A DNA stretch of 64,000 nucleotides from Actinomycetota bacterium (lineage in GTDB: Bacteria > Actinomycetota > Thermoleophilia > Miltoncostaeales > Miltoncostaeaceae), in the NCBI GenBank assembly GCA_016870155.1, contig VGCE01000005.1, positions 1 to 64,000 of the forward strand, in the 5' to 3' direction. The translations under genes and the position numbers were made by a program. The notes under the pieces were generated by a model, which made no database searches, was not told where the DNA came from, and worked only from the letters and a program-made list of their open reading frames with translations. How positions within the stretch are numbered: position 1 is the first letter of the stretch; each line of letters starts with the position of its first letter. Below, one piece after another: positions 32,633 through 41,704 of the stretch.

Positions 32633-34096
32633 GTGACGGTGCACGGGGATCCCGCCGGGAACCCGCATGATGGGATCCCTGCGCACGGCGCGACCGTGGC
32701 GCGTGCCCGTGGCCTCAGGTTCTCATACGGCGAGTCGGGGCACGCGGCGCTCGACGGCGTGGACCTCGACGTGGTGGCCGGCGAGGTGCTCGTGCTCGAG
32801 GGCCCCTCCGGCGGGGGCAAGAGCACCCTCCTGCGCGCGCTGGCCGGCCTCGTGCCCGACTTCCACGGCGGCGCGGTGTCGGGCTCGGTCGAAGTGGCCG
32901 GGCACGACGCCCTGGCCTTGCCCCCCGCCGCGCTCGGGGCGTCGGCCGGAATGGTGTTCCAGGACCCCGAGGCCCAGGCGGTGCTCAGCACCGTGGAGCG
33001 CGACGTGGCATTCGGCCCGCAGAACGCCGGCCTGCACGCCGATGAGATCGCCCGGCGCGTTGACCGCGCGCTGCACGACGCCGGGGCCTCCCACCTGCGG
33101 CGACGCCGTATCGACGAGCTGTCCTCGGGCGAGCGCCAGCGGGTTGCCATCGCCGGCGTGCTGGCACGCGAGCCGCGCCTCCTGCTGCTCGACGAACCCA
33201 CCTCGCAGCTCGATTCCGCGGCGGCGTCCGCGCTGGCATCCACGCTGCGCGGCCTCGCCGACCGCGGCACGGCGGTCGTGATTGCCGAGCACCGGGCCGA
33301 GCGCGTGCGGCCCATCGCCGATCGCGTGCTGGCGGTGTGCTGCGGTCAGGTGGGCACCCCGGCCCCCGATGAGCCCGCGCCCGAGTCCCTGCCGCCCATC
33401 GACGCCGTGGCGGCGCCCGCCCTGCGCATGGAGCGCGTGGTGGCCGGGCACGACGGGCGCCCGGTACTGCGCGACGCCTCGCTGGTGCTCGTGCCCGGCC
33501 GCGTCACCGCCCTGGTGGGCCCGAATGGCAGCGGCAAGAGCACGCTGTTGCGCACCCTCGCCGGGCTGCACTGCCCAGACTCCGGGCGTGTGATGCTGGG
33601 AGACGATGACGTCTCGGCGCTGCCCCCCGAGGCGCGGTTCCCACGGCTCGGCATGGTGCCGCAGGACCCGGGCCGCCACCTGCTCACCGAGAGCGTGGGC
33701 GACGAGATCGCCCTGGCCCTTCGGGCCATGGGGGTTCCCGAGGGCGATCACGCGCCGCGCGTCGCGCACGTGGCCGCCGCGCTCGAGCTGGACGACATGC
33801 TCGACCGCCACCCCCTTGACCTCAGCGTGGGAGAGCGCGAGCGCGTGGCCCTGGCGGCGATACTCGTGGCAGGCCCCCGCGTGCTGGTGCTCGATGAGCC
33901 CACGCGCGGCATGGACCCACTGCGAAAGCGGGCCCTCGCGGCGATCATCCGCGCGCGCGCGGCCGCAGGCGCTGCCGTGCTGGTTGCCACCCACGACGGG
34001 CCCTTCGCGGTGGCCACGGCCGATGAGGTGCTCGAGATGGTGCACGGCGACGCGGTGCCCACCGGGCTACCGCCCACCGCGCTGCTGGCGGCATGA
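32633..34096 (+). CDS. ECF transporter ATPase with two fused ABC domains
   Basis: A 487-residue cytoplasmic protein carrying two nucleotide-binding domains, equal to the EcfA/EcfA' pair in one chain. First domain (about 22-245): GPSGGGKST Walker A, QDPEAQ Q-loop, ELSSGERQRVAIAG signature and LLLLDEPTSQLD Walker B. Second domain (about 262-470): GPNGSGKST, PQDPGRH, DLSVGERERVALAA and VLVLDEPTRGMD. Both look active. It powers a vitamin-uptake ECF transporter; the riboswitch makes cobalamin the likely cargo. GTG at 32633 has GAGG 6 bases ahead. The S component follows 4 bases later; no EcfT gene is present. Confidence 0.9.
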   Translation: MTVHGDPAGNPHDGIPAHGATVARARGLRFSYGESGHAALDGVDLDVVAGEVLVLEGPSGGGKSTLLRALAGLVPDFHGGAVSGSVEVAGHDALALPPAALGASAGMVFQDPEAQAVLSTVERDVAFGPQNAGLHADEIARRVDRALHDAGASHLRRRRIDELSSGERQRVAIAGVLAREPRLLLLDEPTSQLDSAAASALASTLRGLADRGTAVVIAEHRAERVRPIADRVLAVCCGQVGTPAPDEPAPESLPPIDAVAAPALRMERVVAGHDGRPVLRDASLVLVPGRVTALVGPNGSGKSTLLRTLAGLHCPDSGRVMLGDDDVSALPPEARFPRLGMVPQDPGRHLLTESVGDEIALALRAMGVPEGDHAPRVAHVAAALELDDMLDRHPLDLSVGERERVALAAILVAGPRVLVLDEPTRGMDPLRKRALAAIIRARAAAGAAVLVATHDGPFAVATADEVLEMVHGDAVPTGLPPTALLAA

Positions 34097-34100
34097 CGCC

Positions 34101-34718
34101 GTGAGCGCCGCGGCCGTGGTGATCCTGGCCAGCGTGGCGATCCTGCTGCTCGGGTGGACCGCATGGGAGCGGGGGGCGGCCGGTCCGAAGATGCTGGCGC
34201 TCACCGCCACGCTCGGTGCCGCAACGGCCGCCGGTCGCGTGCTGTTCGCCGCGGTTCCGTCGGTGAAGCCCGTCACCACCATGTGCCTGGTCGCCGGGGC
34301 CGCGCTCGGCGCGCGCGCCGGCATGGCCGTGGGCGCCCTCGCGGCACTCATCTCCAACGCCTTCCTGGGCCAGGGCCCATGGACACCCGCGCAGATGCTG
34401 CTGTGGGGCGCCGTGGGCGCCAGCGGAGCGCTGCTTCGACCCGCCACGCGCACCCGCCTCGGGCTCGCCTGCATCGCAGGAACCTGGGGCTTCGCCTTCG
34501 GGTGGATGATGAACCTGTGGTTCCTGGCCACCTTCGGGCCGGAGGTCTCGTGGGCGGCGTTCATCACCGCCTGCGTCGCCAGCGCGTGGTTCGACATCGC
34601 CGCCGCCATCGGCAACGTGGTCTTCGCGCTCATCATCGGCCCGGCCCTCTACCGCCTGCTCGCGCGCTATGCCGCGCGCGTGCGGGTCACCAGCGCCCCT
34701 GCGCAGCTAGGCGGCTGA
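34101..34718 (+). CDS. ECF transporter S component (CbrT-like, cobalamin)
   Basis: A 205-residue membrane protein with six predicted helices. It carries the family segment with PSVKPVTTMCLVAGAALGARAG and SNAFLGQGPWTPAQML, the signature of predicted cobalamin S components (CbrT-like). Its place after the B12 riboswitch and ATPase gene supports that substrate. An EcfT coupling protein, normally needed to join S component and ATPases, is absent from the locus and would have to be supplied from elsewhere. The start GTG at 34101 is 4 bases after the ATPase stop. The end overlaps the convergent lyase gene by 12 bases. Confidence 0.82.
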   Translation: MSAAAVVILASVAILLLGWTAWERGAAGPKMLALTATLGAATAAGRVLFAAVPSVKPVTTMCLVAGAALGARAGMAVGALAALISNAFLGQGPWTPAQMLLWGAVGASGALLRPATRTRLGLACIAGTWGFAFGWMMNLWFLATFGPEVSWAAFITACVASAWFDIAAAIGNVVFALIIGPALYRLLARYAARVRVTSAPAQLGG

Positions 34719-36209
34719 CATCTGGCGGGCCAGCGCGCGCAGGGCTGCATGCGCATGGGCCGCGCGACCGGCGGCGTCCCCGCCCCACTCGCGCGCGCCC
34801 GCGACCTCCTCGCCGCAGGCGGCGGCCATGGCCTCGGTCTCGCCTGGCGCCGATGACCCGCGCTGCAGGCGCGTGTCAGCAGCGGCCTCGGGATCGAGCG
34901 CGCCCGCGATGAGCGCGGCGTCCACCTGCAGCTCGATGCCGTCGCTGGCCATCGCGGCCTCGGCCAGCACCTCGGGGGTGAGCGCCGACTCCCCCAGCCC
35001 CTGGTCCACCAGCAGCTTCACGGCGCGGCCCACCACGTGGTGCGCGGTGCGGTAGTCGAGGCCGGCCTCCTGCGCCAGCACGTCGGCGAGGTCGGCGGCC
35101 GTGATGAACCCGCGGCGCGCGGCCTCGGCGGCGCGGGTGGCATCGAGCTCGAGCCCGGCCACCACGGCCGCCATGAGGCGGGTGGATGCCACCACCTCGT
35201 CCATCGCGCGCGGCACCACGGTGTTGAGCACGTGGAAGTGGTCGGTGCGCGCCGACCCGGTGTGCAGGGCCGTGAGCACGCCGGCCAGGTCCCCGGCCGC
35301 GGTGGCGGCAGTGGCCCGCGCCACCGCGAGCGCGTAGGGATTCCTCTTGTGCGGCATCAGCGCGCTGGCGCGGCTGTGCTCGTCGGCCAGCGTGGCGATG
35401 CCGAACTCCCGGCTGGCGAGTATCTCGAGGTCCTGTGCCAGCTCGGACTGGTGCGCGGCCGTGGCGGCGGCCACTGAGAGCAGCGACGCGTAGGGGTCCC
35501 ACTGCCACATGGCGTCCTTCACGTGGGGCACCACGCCGGCGGCGCCCAGCAGCCCGGCGAGGCGGTCGCGGTCGAGTGGCCAGCGCGACCCCGCGCTGCC
35601 GCCGGCCCCCGCCACCGACAGGTCGAGCATCGCGTGGATGGCCCGCAGGCGCTGGGCGTCTCGCAGCACCGGGTAGGCGTGGGCCAGCACGACGTGCCCC
35701 AGGCGCGTTGGCTGCGCCGGCTGCAGGTAGGTGTAGTCGGCCGCGAGGTCGGCGGCGTGGCGGGTGGCGAGCTCCACGAGGGCCCCGGCCAGCTCGATGC
35801 AGGCGTCGTGAAGGTCGCGCGCGGCATCGCGGGCCACCAGCCGCAGGGCCACCCGGAACGCCTCACGGCGCGGGCGCCCTGCCGACAGCCACCCCGCCGC
35901 CTGCGCGCCCACCCGCTGCTTCAGCTGGTGCTCGCGGTTGTTGAAGGCGTCGCCGATCGCCGGGTCGAAGGGGAACTCATCGCCGGAAATAGCGTCGAGC
36001 TCGAGCAGGCCCGCCAGCAGCGCGCGCGCCTGGTCGGCCGGTATCGCCCCGGCCTCAGCCAGGGCCACGGCGTGCGCGAGGTCGGACGTGCTCAGGCCGT
36101 CGGCCAGCCGGGGTCCGGCCGCCGACTCGTACCGGTACCCGGCCGCCACCAGCGCATCGGCCGGGCCGCCCTCAAGCCGCCCGCCGCTGCCGAGATAGTC
36201 GTCCGCCAC
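34707..36209 (-). CDS. argininosuccinate-lyase-like protein, altered active site
   Basis: A 500-residue protein of the fumarase/aspartase/ASL superfamily. The fold markers are the ASALMPHKRNP loop (Ser282 in the catalytic position) and the YLQPAQPT helix start. In true argininosuccinate lyase the latter reads THLQ; here the catalytic His is Tyr161. The substrate loop GKLHTGRSRNDQ of ArgH is also missing (SAGRPRREAFRV instead). It is probably not ArgH and may act on another substrate. No arginine genes are near. The start GTG at 36209 follows a leaderless TAGGCT box. Often such proteins are annotated as lyase family or ArgH. Confidence 0.7.
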   Translation of the reverse strand: MADDYLGSGGRLEGGPADALVAAGYRYESAAGPRLADGLSTSDLAHAVALAEAGAIPADQARALLAGLLELDAISGDEFPFDPAIGDAFNNREHQLKQRVGAQAAGWLSAGRPRREAFRVALRLVARDAARDLHDACIELAGALVELATRHAADLAADYTYLQPAQPTRLGHVVLAHAYPVLRDAQRLRAIHAMLDLSVAGAGGSAGSRWPLDRDRLAGLLGAAGVVPHVKDAMWQWDPYASLLSVAAATAAHQSELAQDLEILASREFGIATLADEHSRASALMPHKRNPYALAVARATAATAAGDLAGVLTALHTGSARTDHFHVLNTVVPRAMDEVVASTRLMAAVVAGLELDATRAAEAARRGFITAADLADVLAQEAGLDYRTAHHVVGRAVKLLVDQGLGESALTPEVLAEAAMASDGIELQVDAALIAGALDPEAAADTRLQRGSSAPGETEAMAAACGEEVAGAREWGGDAAGRAAHAHAALRALARQMSAA

Positions 36210-36216
36210 GCCGCGC

Positions 36217-36222
36217 AGCCTA
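36217..36222 (-). promoter_or_regulatory. -10 hexamer of leaderless lyase transcript, inside copA stop
   Basis: TAGGCT on the minus strand, then 7 bases, then GTG at 36209. Its first three bases are the copA stop codon TAG. Confidence 0.5.
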
Positions 36223-38409
36223 GCGGGCGGGCTTGAAACCCCGCAGACGCAGGGAGTTCGTGACCACGAAGATGCTCGACAGCCCCATGGCCGCCGCGGC
36301 GATGAGCGGGTTGAGCAGGCCCGTCACCGCCAGCGGGATTGCCGCGACGTTGTAGCCGAAGGCCCACACCACGTTTCCCTGGATCGTGCGCAACGTGCGC
36401 CGCGCGAGGCGGATGGCATCGGCGATGGCCCGGGGGTCGGGCGTGACCAGCGTGATGTCGGCGGCCTCGGCCGCCACGTCGGTGCCGGTGCCGATGGCGA
36501 TGCCCAGATCGGCGCGCACAAGCGCGGGCGCGTCGTTCACGCCGTCACCAGCCATGGCCACCACCTCCCCGGCGTCCTGCAGCTCGCGCACCACGCGCTC
36601 CTTGTCCTCGGGCATGACGTCGCTCACCACCTCGTCGATGCCGGCAGCCGACGCCACCGCGCGCGCCGGGGCCGGGGCGTCGCCCGTGAGCATCACCGGG
36701 CGCAGCCCGAGCTCGCGCAGCATGGCGATGGCGCGCGGGGTCTCCGGCCGCATCACATCACTCACGGCAACCACCCCGGCCTGCGCGCCATCCACCGACA
36801 CGGCCACCACGGTGCGGCCCTCGGCCAGGGCGGCATCGCGGGCCGACCGCAGCCCGTCCGCCGCGTCACCACTCCTGCCCACCGTCACCGTGCGGCCATC
36901 CACCTCGGCCGTCACGCCCACCCCGGCCGCCGCGCGGAACGACCCGGCGGCCACCAGGGGCCGGATCTCGGCGGCCGCCTCGGCGATGGCGCGCCCGATG
37001 GGGTGCTCGCTGCCCGACTCCGCGGCGCCCGCCAGGGCGAGCACCTCATCGGCGTTCCACCCGGGCGCGGGCACCACTTGCGCCACCTTCATCACGCCCT
37101 CGGTGAGCGTGCCGGTCTTGTCGAGCACCGCCACGGTCACGCGCCGCGTGCTCTCGAGCACCTCCGGGCCCCTGATGAGGATCCCCAGTTGCGCCCCGCG
37201 CCCGGTGCCCACCATGAGCGCCGCAGGCGTTGCCAGGCCCAGCGCGCACGGGCACGAGATCACCAGCACGGCCACGGCCGCAGTGACGGCCTGGCCGGCC
37301 GGGTGGCCCGTGGCCAGCCAACCGATCAGCGTGCCCAGCGCGATGAGCATGACCACCGGGACGAACACCGCGGCCACGCGATCGGCCAGCCGCTGCACCG
37401 GCGCCTTGCCCGCCTGCGCGGCCTCCACCAGGCGTGCCACGCGGTGCACGGCGGTCTCCGACCCCACGCGGGTGGCGCGCACCTCGATGCGCCCGCCGGC
37501 GTTCAGCGAGCCACCCTCCACCGGGTCTCCCGGACCCACCTCCACCGGCAGGCTCTCGCCGGTGAGAAGCGACCGGTCCAGGGCCGATGCGCCCTGCTCC
37601 ACCTCGCCATCCACCGGGATGCGGTCGCCCGGGCGCACCACAAGCACCTCGCCCACCTGCACGCTCGCAGCCGCCACCTCCTGCTCCGATCCATCGCGCA
37701 GCACCGTGGCGGTGTCGGGTGCCAGCGCGAGCAGCGCGCGAATGGCCTGGCCGGCGCTGCGGCGCGCCCGGGCCTCGAGGAACCGCCCGAGCAGCACGAG
37801 GGTGACGATTCCGGCCGCCACCTCGAAGTAGATCTCCGCGCCGCCCGCGTCGGACGGCAGGAACGACATGTGCATGCTCATGCCGATCTCCCCCGCGCCG
37901 AGGAACAGCAGCGCCACCACCGACCACGCCCACGACACCGCCGAGCCCAGCGAGATGAGGCTGTCCATCGAGAACGAACGGTGCAGCAGCGCGCGCCACG
38001 CGCCCACGTGGAATGTCCACCCGCACCACCACACCACCGGCGTGGCGAGCACCAGCGACACCCACTGCCAGCCCGGGAACTGCAGCGGGGGGATCATCGA
38101 GAGCAGCATGAGCGGCACCGTGAGCCACGCGGCCCACATGAGGCTGCGGCGCAGGCGGTCGGCGGTGGCTGCGGCCGCGTCGGCACCGGCTGGCAGGGCC
38201 GAGTCGACGGGCACGGCGTCGTAGCCGGCCTTCCGAACGGCCTCCACCAGCACGTCGCCGCCCACGCCGGGCGGTGCCTCCACGTGGGCGCGCTCGGTGG
38301 CGAGGCTCACCGACGCGGTGACCCCCTCAACCTTGCCCAGGGCTTTCTCCACCCGCGACACGCATGCCGCGCAGGTCATGCCCTCGATCAACAGGTGGTG
38401 CTCAGGCAA
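36220..38409 (-). CDS. copA: copper-exporting P1B-1 ATPase
   Basis: A 729-residue Cu(I) pump. One N-terminal HMA domain (about 6-70) has the metal pair in GMTCAAC. Eight membrane helices follow, with the CPC motif in VISCPCALGLATP, actuator LTGES, DKTGTLTEG phosphorylation site, intact SEHP nucleotide-site motif and GDGVNDAPAL. This is the normal CopA plan with one HMA domain. TTG at 38409 is taken as start: it gives an HMA domain at the right distance and overlaps the copZ stop by 8 bases, so the two are likely coupled. Export is to the cell surface, protecting the cytoplasm. Confidence 0.93.
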   Translation of the reverse strand: MPEHHLLIEGMTCAACVSRVEKALGKVEGVTASVSLATERAHVEAPPGVGGDVLVEAVRKAGYDAVPVDSALPAGADAAAATADRLRRSLMWAAWLTVPLMLLSMIPPLQFPGWQWVSLVLATPVVWWCGWTFHVGAWRALLHRSFSMDSLISLGSAVSWAWSVVALLFLGAGEIGMSMHMSFLPSDAGGAEIYFEVAAGIVTLVLLGRFLEARARRSAGQAIRALLALAPDTATVLRDGSEQEVAAASVQVGEVLVVRPGDRIPVDGEVEQGASALDRSLLTGESLPVEVGPGDPVEGGSLNAGGRIEVRATRVGSETAVHRVARLVEAAQAGKAPVQRLADRVAAVFVPVVMLIALGTLIGWLATGHPAGQAVTAAVAVLVISCPCALGLATPAALMVGTGRGAQLGILIRGPEVLESTRRVTVAVLDKTGTLTEGVMKVAQVVPAPGWNADEVLALAGAAESGSEHPIGRAIAEAAAEIRPLVAAGSFRAAAGVGVTAEVDGRTVTVGRSGDAADGLRSARDAALAEGRTVVAVSVDGAQAGVVAVSDVMRPETPRAIAMLRELGLRPVMLTGDAPAPARAVASAAGIDEVVSDVMPEDKERVVRELQDAGEVVAMAGDGVNDAPALVRADLGIAIGTGTDVAAEAADITLVTPDPRAIADAIRLARRTLRTIQGNVVWAFGYNVAAIPLAVTGLLNPLIAAAAMGLSSIFVVTNSLRLRGFKPAR

Positions 38410-38596
38410 CCGCGTACCCGGCCTCGACGATGGCGTCGCGCACCAGGCGGTCGTCTGCATCGCCCTCCACCACCACGGTGCCCGTCGCCACCTCCACTGC
38501 CACGGCTGTCACGCCCGCGACTGCCTCGACGTGGTGCTCGACCGCCGCCCGGCAGTGATCGCAGGTCATACCCGTCACCTTGTAGGTACGGCTCAT
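38402..38596 (-). CDS. copZ: copper chaperone CopZ
   Basis: A 64-residue soluble HMA domain with the metal-binding motif GMTCDHC near residue 9 and the usual beta-alpha-beta order. It delivers Cu(I) to CopA, encoded directly downstream and overlapping by 8 bases. The ATG at 38596 has GGAGG at good spacing. A CsoR-like copper repressor is not found in the window. Confidence 0.92.
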   Translation of the reverse strand: MSRTYKVTGMTCDHCRAAVEHHVEAVAGVTAVAVEVATGTVVVEGDADDRLVRDAIVEAGYAVA

Positions 38597-38641
38597 GTCA
38601 GACCTCCTCTCCCGCCGACGGTAACACTGGCGTCAAGAGGG

Positions 38642-38983
38642 TCAGGCCGGGGGAAGCTCCTCGGCCTCCGTCAGCACGGCGGTGACGCCCGAGATGGTGA
38701 GCAGGCGACGCACGGCGTCGGATGGCGCGTGCAGGCGGATCGCTGCCGCGCCCTCGCGCGAGCGCTCGTTGGCGGCGATCAGCGCGCCGAGCCCCCGGCT
38801 GTCCATGAACGACACGCCCGAGAGGTCGACGTACACCGTGCGCCCGTCGCGCTGGGCATCGGTGAGCACTGACGAGACGTCCGGCAGCGTGCTGGCGTCC
38901 ACGACGCCCGCGACCGTGACGACGATGCCCGAGGGGCGTTCGTCCGTGGTTACCGTGACCTGTCCGTTTCTGGGTTCCGACAT
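38642..38983 (-). CDS. STAS-domain anti-sigma factor antagonist
   Basis: A 113-residue SpoIIAA/RsbV-like protein. The STAS fold runs the whole length, and the phosphorylatable Ser62 is in the expected VSFMDSRGLGAL motif. Such proteins bind anti-sigma kinases when unphosphorylated and so release a sigma factor; no anti-sigma or sigma gene is adjacent, so it is an orphan here. The ATG at 38983 lies 11 bases after TAGTCT (39000-38995), which predicts a very short leader. Confidence 0.87.
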   Translation of the reverse strand: MSEPRNGQVTVTTDERPSGIVVTVAGVVDASTLPDVSSVLTDAQRDGRTVYVDLSGVSFMDSRGLGALIAANERSREGAAAIRLHAPSDAVRRLLTISGVTAVLTEAEELPPA

Positions 38984-38994
38984 GGCGGGCGGGG

Positions 38995-39004
38995 AGACTA
39001 CCGT
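38995..39004. promoter_or_regulatory. overlapping divergent -10 boxes (STAS / small membrane protein)
   Basis: AGACTACCGT reads TACCGT on the + strand and TAGTCT on the - strand around one TA. The minus box is 11 bases from the STAS ATG. On the plus side a second box, TAACGT at 39015-39020, is also possible for the gene at 39058. Confidence 0.4.
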
Positions 39005-39057
39005 TCCGGGCGGGTAACGTCGTAAACGGCCCCATCTCCCACGCGCAGGAGGTCGCA

Positions 39058-39228
39058 GTGAAGAAGCTCCCGAGCTGGATCGTCGCCACGCTGTTCGTGC
39101 TGGGCGTCGTCACCACCTACGTAGGGTGGATCGACCGCCACGAGGTCGGGTACCTGCCCTTCGCGCTGGGCATCGCGTGGATCCTCTTCTCGCTCGCCTC
39201 GGCCCCGCGCATCTTCGCCGACGACTGA
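39058..39228 (+). CDS. small two-helix membrane protein
   Basis: A 56-residue protein with two hydrophobic segments (about 6-23 and 32-47), short basic start MKKLPSW and an acidic end FADD. AGGAGG at 39047-39052 is an excellent Shine-Dalgarno 5 bases before the GTG at 39058. The coding pattern has the third-position GC bias seen in neighbours. No family is recognised. It is upstream of the CtpE-like ATPase, which has its own predicted start signal. Confidence 0.75.
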   Translation: MKKLPSWIVATLFVLGVVTTYVGWIDRHEVGYLPFALGIAWILFSLASAPRIFADD

Positions 39229-39262
39229 TAACCCCGGCGCCATCACGGCGCCATCACCCGGT

Positions 39263-39268
39263 TAGGCT
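39263..39268 (+). promoter_or_regulatory. -10 hexamer of leaderless CtpE-like transcript
   Basis: TAGGCT, 6 bases, then GTG at 39275. It has the same hexamer and spacing as the P1B ATPase at 4130. Confidence 0.5.
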
Positions 39269-39274
39269 TGCCCC

Positions 39275-41704
39275 GTGAGCACGGCCGCCCCCACTACCCT
39301 CGGCCTCACGACGGCCGAGGCCGAGTGCATCGGCGCCGAGCACCCCTACCGGGCGGGACCGCGGGGCAGCAGGTCGTTCGCCGACATCGTCTGGTCGAAC
39401 ACCTTCACGCTGTTCAACCTCATCCTGATCGTGCTGCTGATCCCCCTGGCGATCTTCGAGCTGTGGGGGGACATGCTCTTCGCCGGCGTGCTCGTGGCCA
39501 ACATGGCCATCGGCATCATCCAGGAGACCCGGGCGAAGCGCGCGCTTGACCGCCTCGCGCTGCTCGTGGCGCCGCAGGGCCTGGTCATGCGGGACGGCCA
39601 GCCCGTGGAGCTCGCGATCGACCGCATCGTGCCCGGCGACCTGGTGCTGCTGGAGCCCGGCGACCAGGTGGTGGCCGACGGCGAGCTGATGCGGGCCACC
39701 GCGCTCAGCCTGGACGAGTCGGTGCTCACCGGCGAGTCGGACGCCGTGGCGAAGGCCGAGGGCGACCAGGTGCTCTCGGGGGCGTTCTGCGTGGTGGGCA
39801 GCGGCGCCTACCGGGTGACCGCCGTGGGCGCCGACTCGTTCGCCGAGCGGCTGGCCGCCGAGGCCAAGGGTACGCGCACGCAGCTCTCGCCGCTGCAACT
39901 CGACATCAACCGCATCCTGCGCTTCATCATCGTGGTGCTGGTGCCGCTGGCGGTGCTCATGATCCTGTCCACCATCTGGCTCGACTTCGGCGGCGCGGCG
40001 GCATCGGTGCAGCGCGTGGTGGCGGCCCTGGTGCCGCTGGTGCCCGAGGGCCTGGTGCTGCTGGCGAGCCTCACGTTCGCGGTGGCCGCGGTGCGCCTCG
40101 CGCGCCTCGGCACGCTGGCCCAGCAGCTCAACGCCATCGAGAGCCTCGCGAGCGTGGACACCGTGTGCGTGGACAAGACCGGCACGCTCACCGAGAACCG
40201 CCTCGAGGTGGCCGGGGTGATCGCGGCGCCGGGACGGCAGGAGGACGAGGTGCGGCGCGCGGCCGGCCGGCTGTCGGCAAGCGCGGCGTCGCGCAACTCC
40301 ACGGCCGAGGCGATCCTCGCCGCAATGCCCGCCGACGCCGCCACGCCAGTGGCCGAGGTGCCCTTCGCCTCGTCGCGCAAGTGGAGCGGGGTGACCCTCG
40401 ACGACGACGGCACGATCGTGATGGGGGCTCCCGAGATACTGGAGCGGGTGGGCGTGACCGTCCCGGACGAGCTGCGGGGGGCGATCGAGGATGCCCAGTC
40501 CCAGCGGCAGCGCGTGCTGCTGGTGGCCACCGGCGGCGCACCGCTCGACGAGCAGCAGGACGGCATGGGGCACGTGCCGCCCATGCAGGCCGCGGGCGCC
40601 GTGGTGCTGGCGGAGGCCCTTCGCCCCGACGCCGCCGACACCGTGAGGTTCCTCGAGTCGGAGGGCGTGCAGGTGAAGGTGATCTCGGGCGACGGCGTGG
40701 GCACGGTGCAGGCCGTGGCGGCCGCATGCGGGGTGACGGATGCCGAGAACGCGATACAGGGACCCGACCTTCCCGACGACCCCGAGGCCCTGCGCGAGAT
40801 CGTCACCACCACCGCGGTCTTCGGGCGCATCACCCCCGAGCAGAAGCGCGCGCTCGTGCAGGCCATGACCGCCAACGGCCGCTACGTGGCGATGATCGGC
40901 GACGGCGTCAACGACGTGCTGGCGCTCAAGGACGCCCGCCTGGCCGTGGCCATGGGCAACGGCAGCCAGATGGCCAAGGGCGTGGCCGACCTCGTGCTGC
41001 TCACCAACGCCTTCTCCACCCTGCCCAAGGCCATCGAGGCCGGCCGGCAGATCATCCGCAACACCCACCGCGTAGCCAAGCTCTTCATCACCAAGTCGGT
41101 CTACTCGGCCATCATCCTGCTGGCTTTCGCGCTGATCCCCGTGGCCTTCCCCTTCCTGCCGCGGCAGCTGTCCATCACCTCGTCGCTCACCATCGGGATC
41201 CCGGCGTTCTTCCTCGCGCTCGCGAAGAGCGAGGGTCCGGTGCATCGCGAGGGCTTCATGCGCGGCCTCGGGGCCTTCGCCATCCCGGCCGGCGTGGTGA
41301 TCGCCCTGGCCGTCACGGCGTCATACCTCCTGTCGCGCGACGCATTCGCGGCCGCGGTGTCCGAGGCACGCACCGCGTCGGTGCTCACCGCCACGCTGCT
41401 CGGACTCGCCGTGGTGGTGGAGCTCGAGCGCGGCCCCGAGCGGCGACCGGTGCGCCGATGGGTGTGGGGCATGGTCGCGGGCTTCCTCGTGCTGCTCACC
41501 ATCGGCCTCTACATCCCGTTCCTGCGCGACTTCTTCGAGGTGGGAATCCCCACCCCCGGCCAGTGGCTGCTCATCGCCGTCGTGGTGGTGGTGGGCATCA
41601 TCGCCCTGCTGGGCGTGCGCCGCATACCCTGGCTCAGGCGCATCGAAGAGTACGCGCCGCGGCCCGGTGGCGCACCGCCCGGCGCCGCGCCCCCCGGCGG
41701 CTAG
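39275..41704 (+). CDS. CtpE-like cation P-type ATPase
   Basis: An 809-residue P-type ATPase. Visible: the cation-site motif Pro257-Glu-Gly-Leu in LVPLVPEGLVLLAS, phosphorylated Asp300 in DKTGTLTEN, actuator LTGES (151-155) and hinge GDGVNDVLAL. About ten helices are seen. The stretch after PEGL up to DKTGT resembles mycobacterial CtpE, a calcium transporter, more than classic SERCA-like or Mg ATPases; calcium is the best guess. Hinge Val replaces Ala of the usual NDAPAL, as in CtpE relatives. The tail is Pro/Gly-rich. Its stop overlaps that of convergent ymdB (CTAG). Confidence 0.85.
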   Translation: MSTAAPTTLGLTTAEAECIGAEHPYRAGPRGSRSFADIVWSNTFTLFNLILIVLLIPLAIFELWGDMLFAGVLVANMAIGIIQETRAKRALDRLALLVAPQGLVMRDGQPVELAIDRIVPGDLVLLEPGDQVVADGELMRATALSLDESVLTGESDAVAKAEGDQVLSGAFCVVGSGAYRVTAVGADSFAERLAAEAKGTRTQLSPLQLDINRILRFIIVVLVPLAVLMILSTIWLDFGGAAASVQRVVAALVPLVPEGLVLLASLTFAVAAVRLARLGTLAQQLNAIESLASVDTVCVDKTGTLTENRLEVAGVIAAPGRQEDEVRRAAGRLSASAASRNSTAEAILAAMPADAATPVAEVPFASSRKWSGVTLDDDGTIVMGAPEILERVGVTVPDELRGAIEDAQSQRQRVLLVATGGAPLDEQQDGMGHVPPMQAAGAVVLAEALRPDAADTVRFLESEGVQVKVISGDGVGTVQAVAAACGVTDAENAIQGPDLPDDPEALREIVTTTAVFGRITPEQKRALVQAMTANGRYVAMIGDGVNDVLALKDARLAVAMGNGSQMAKGVADLVLLTNAFSTLPKAIEAGRQIIRNTHRVAKLFITKSVYSAIILLAFALIPVAFPFLPRQLSITSSLTIGIPAFFLALAKSEGPVHREGFMRGLGAFAIPAGVVIALAVTASYLLSRDAFAAAVSEARTASVLTATLLGLAVVVELERGPERRPVRRWVWGMVAGFLVLLTIGLYIPFLRDFFEVGIPTPGQWLLIAVVVVVGIIALLGVRRIPWLRRIEEYAPRPGGAPPGAAPPGG

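Noticed and set aside
34707-36209. argH as a firm call
   Set aside because: The catalytic His is Tyr and the ArgH substrate loop is not present, so only superfamily membership is claimed.
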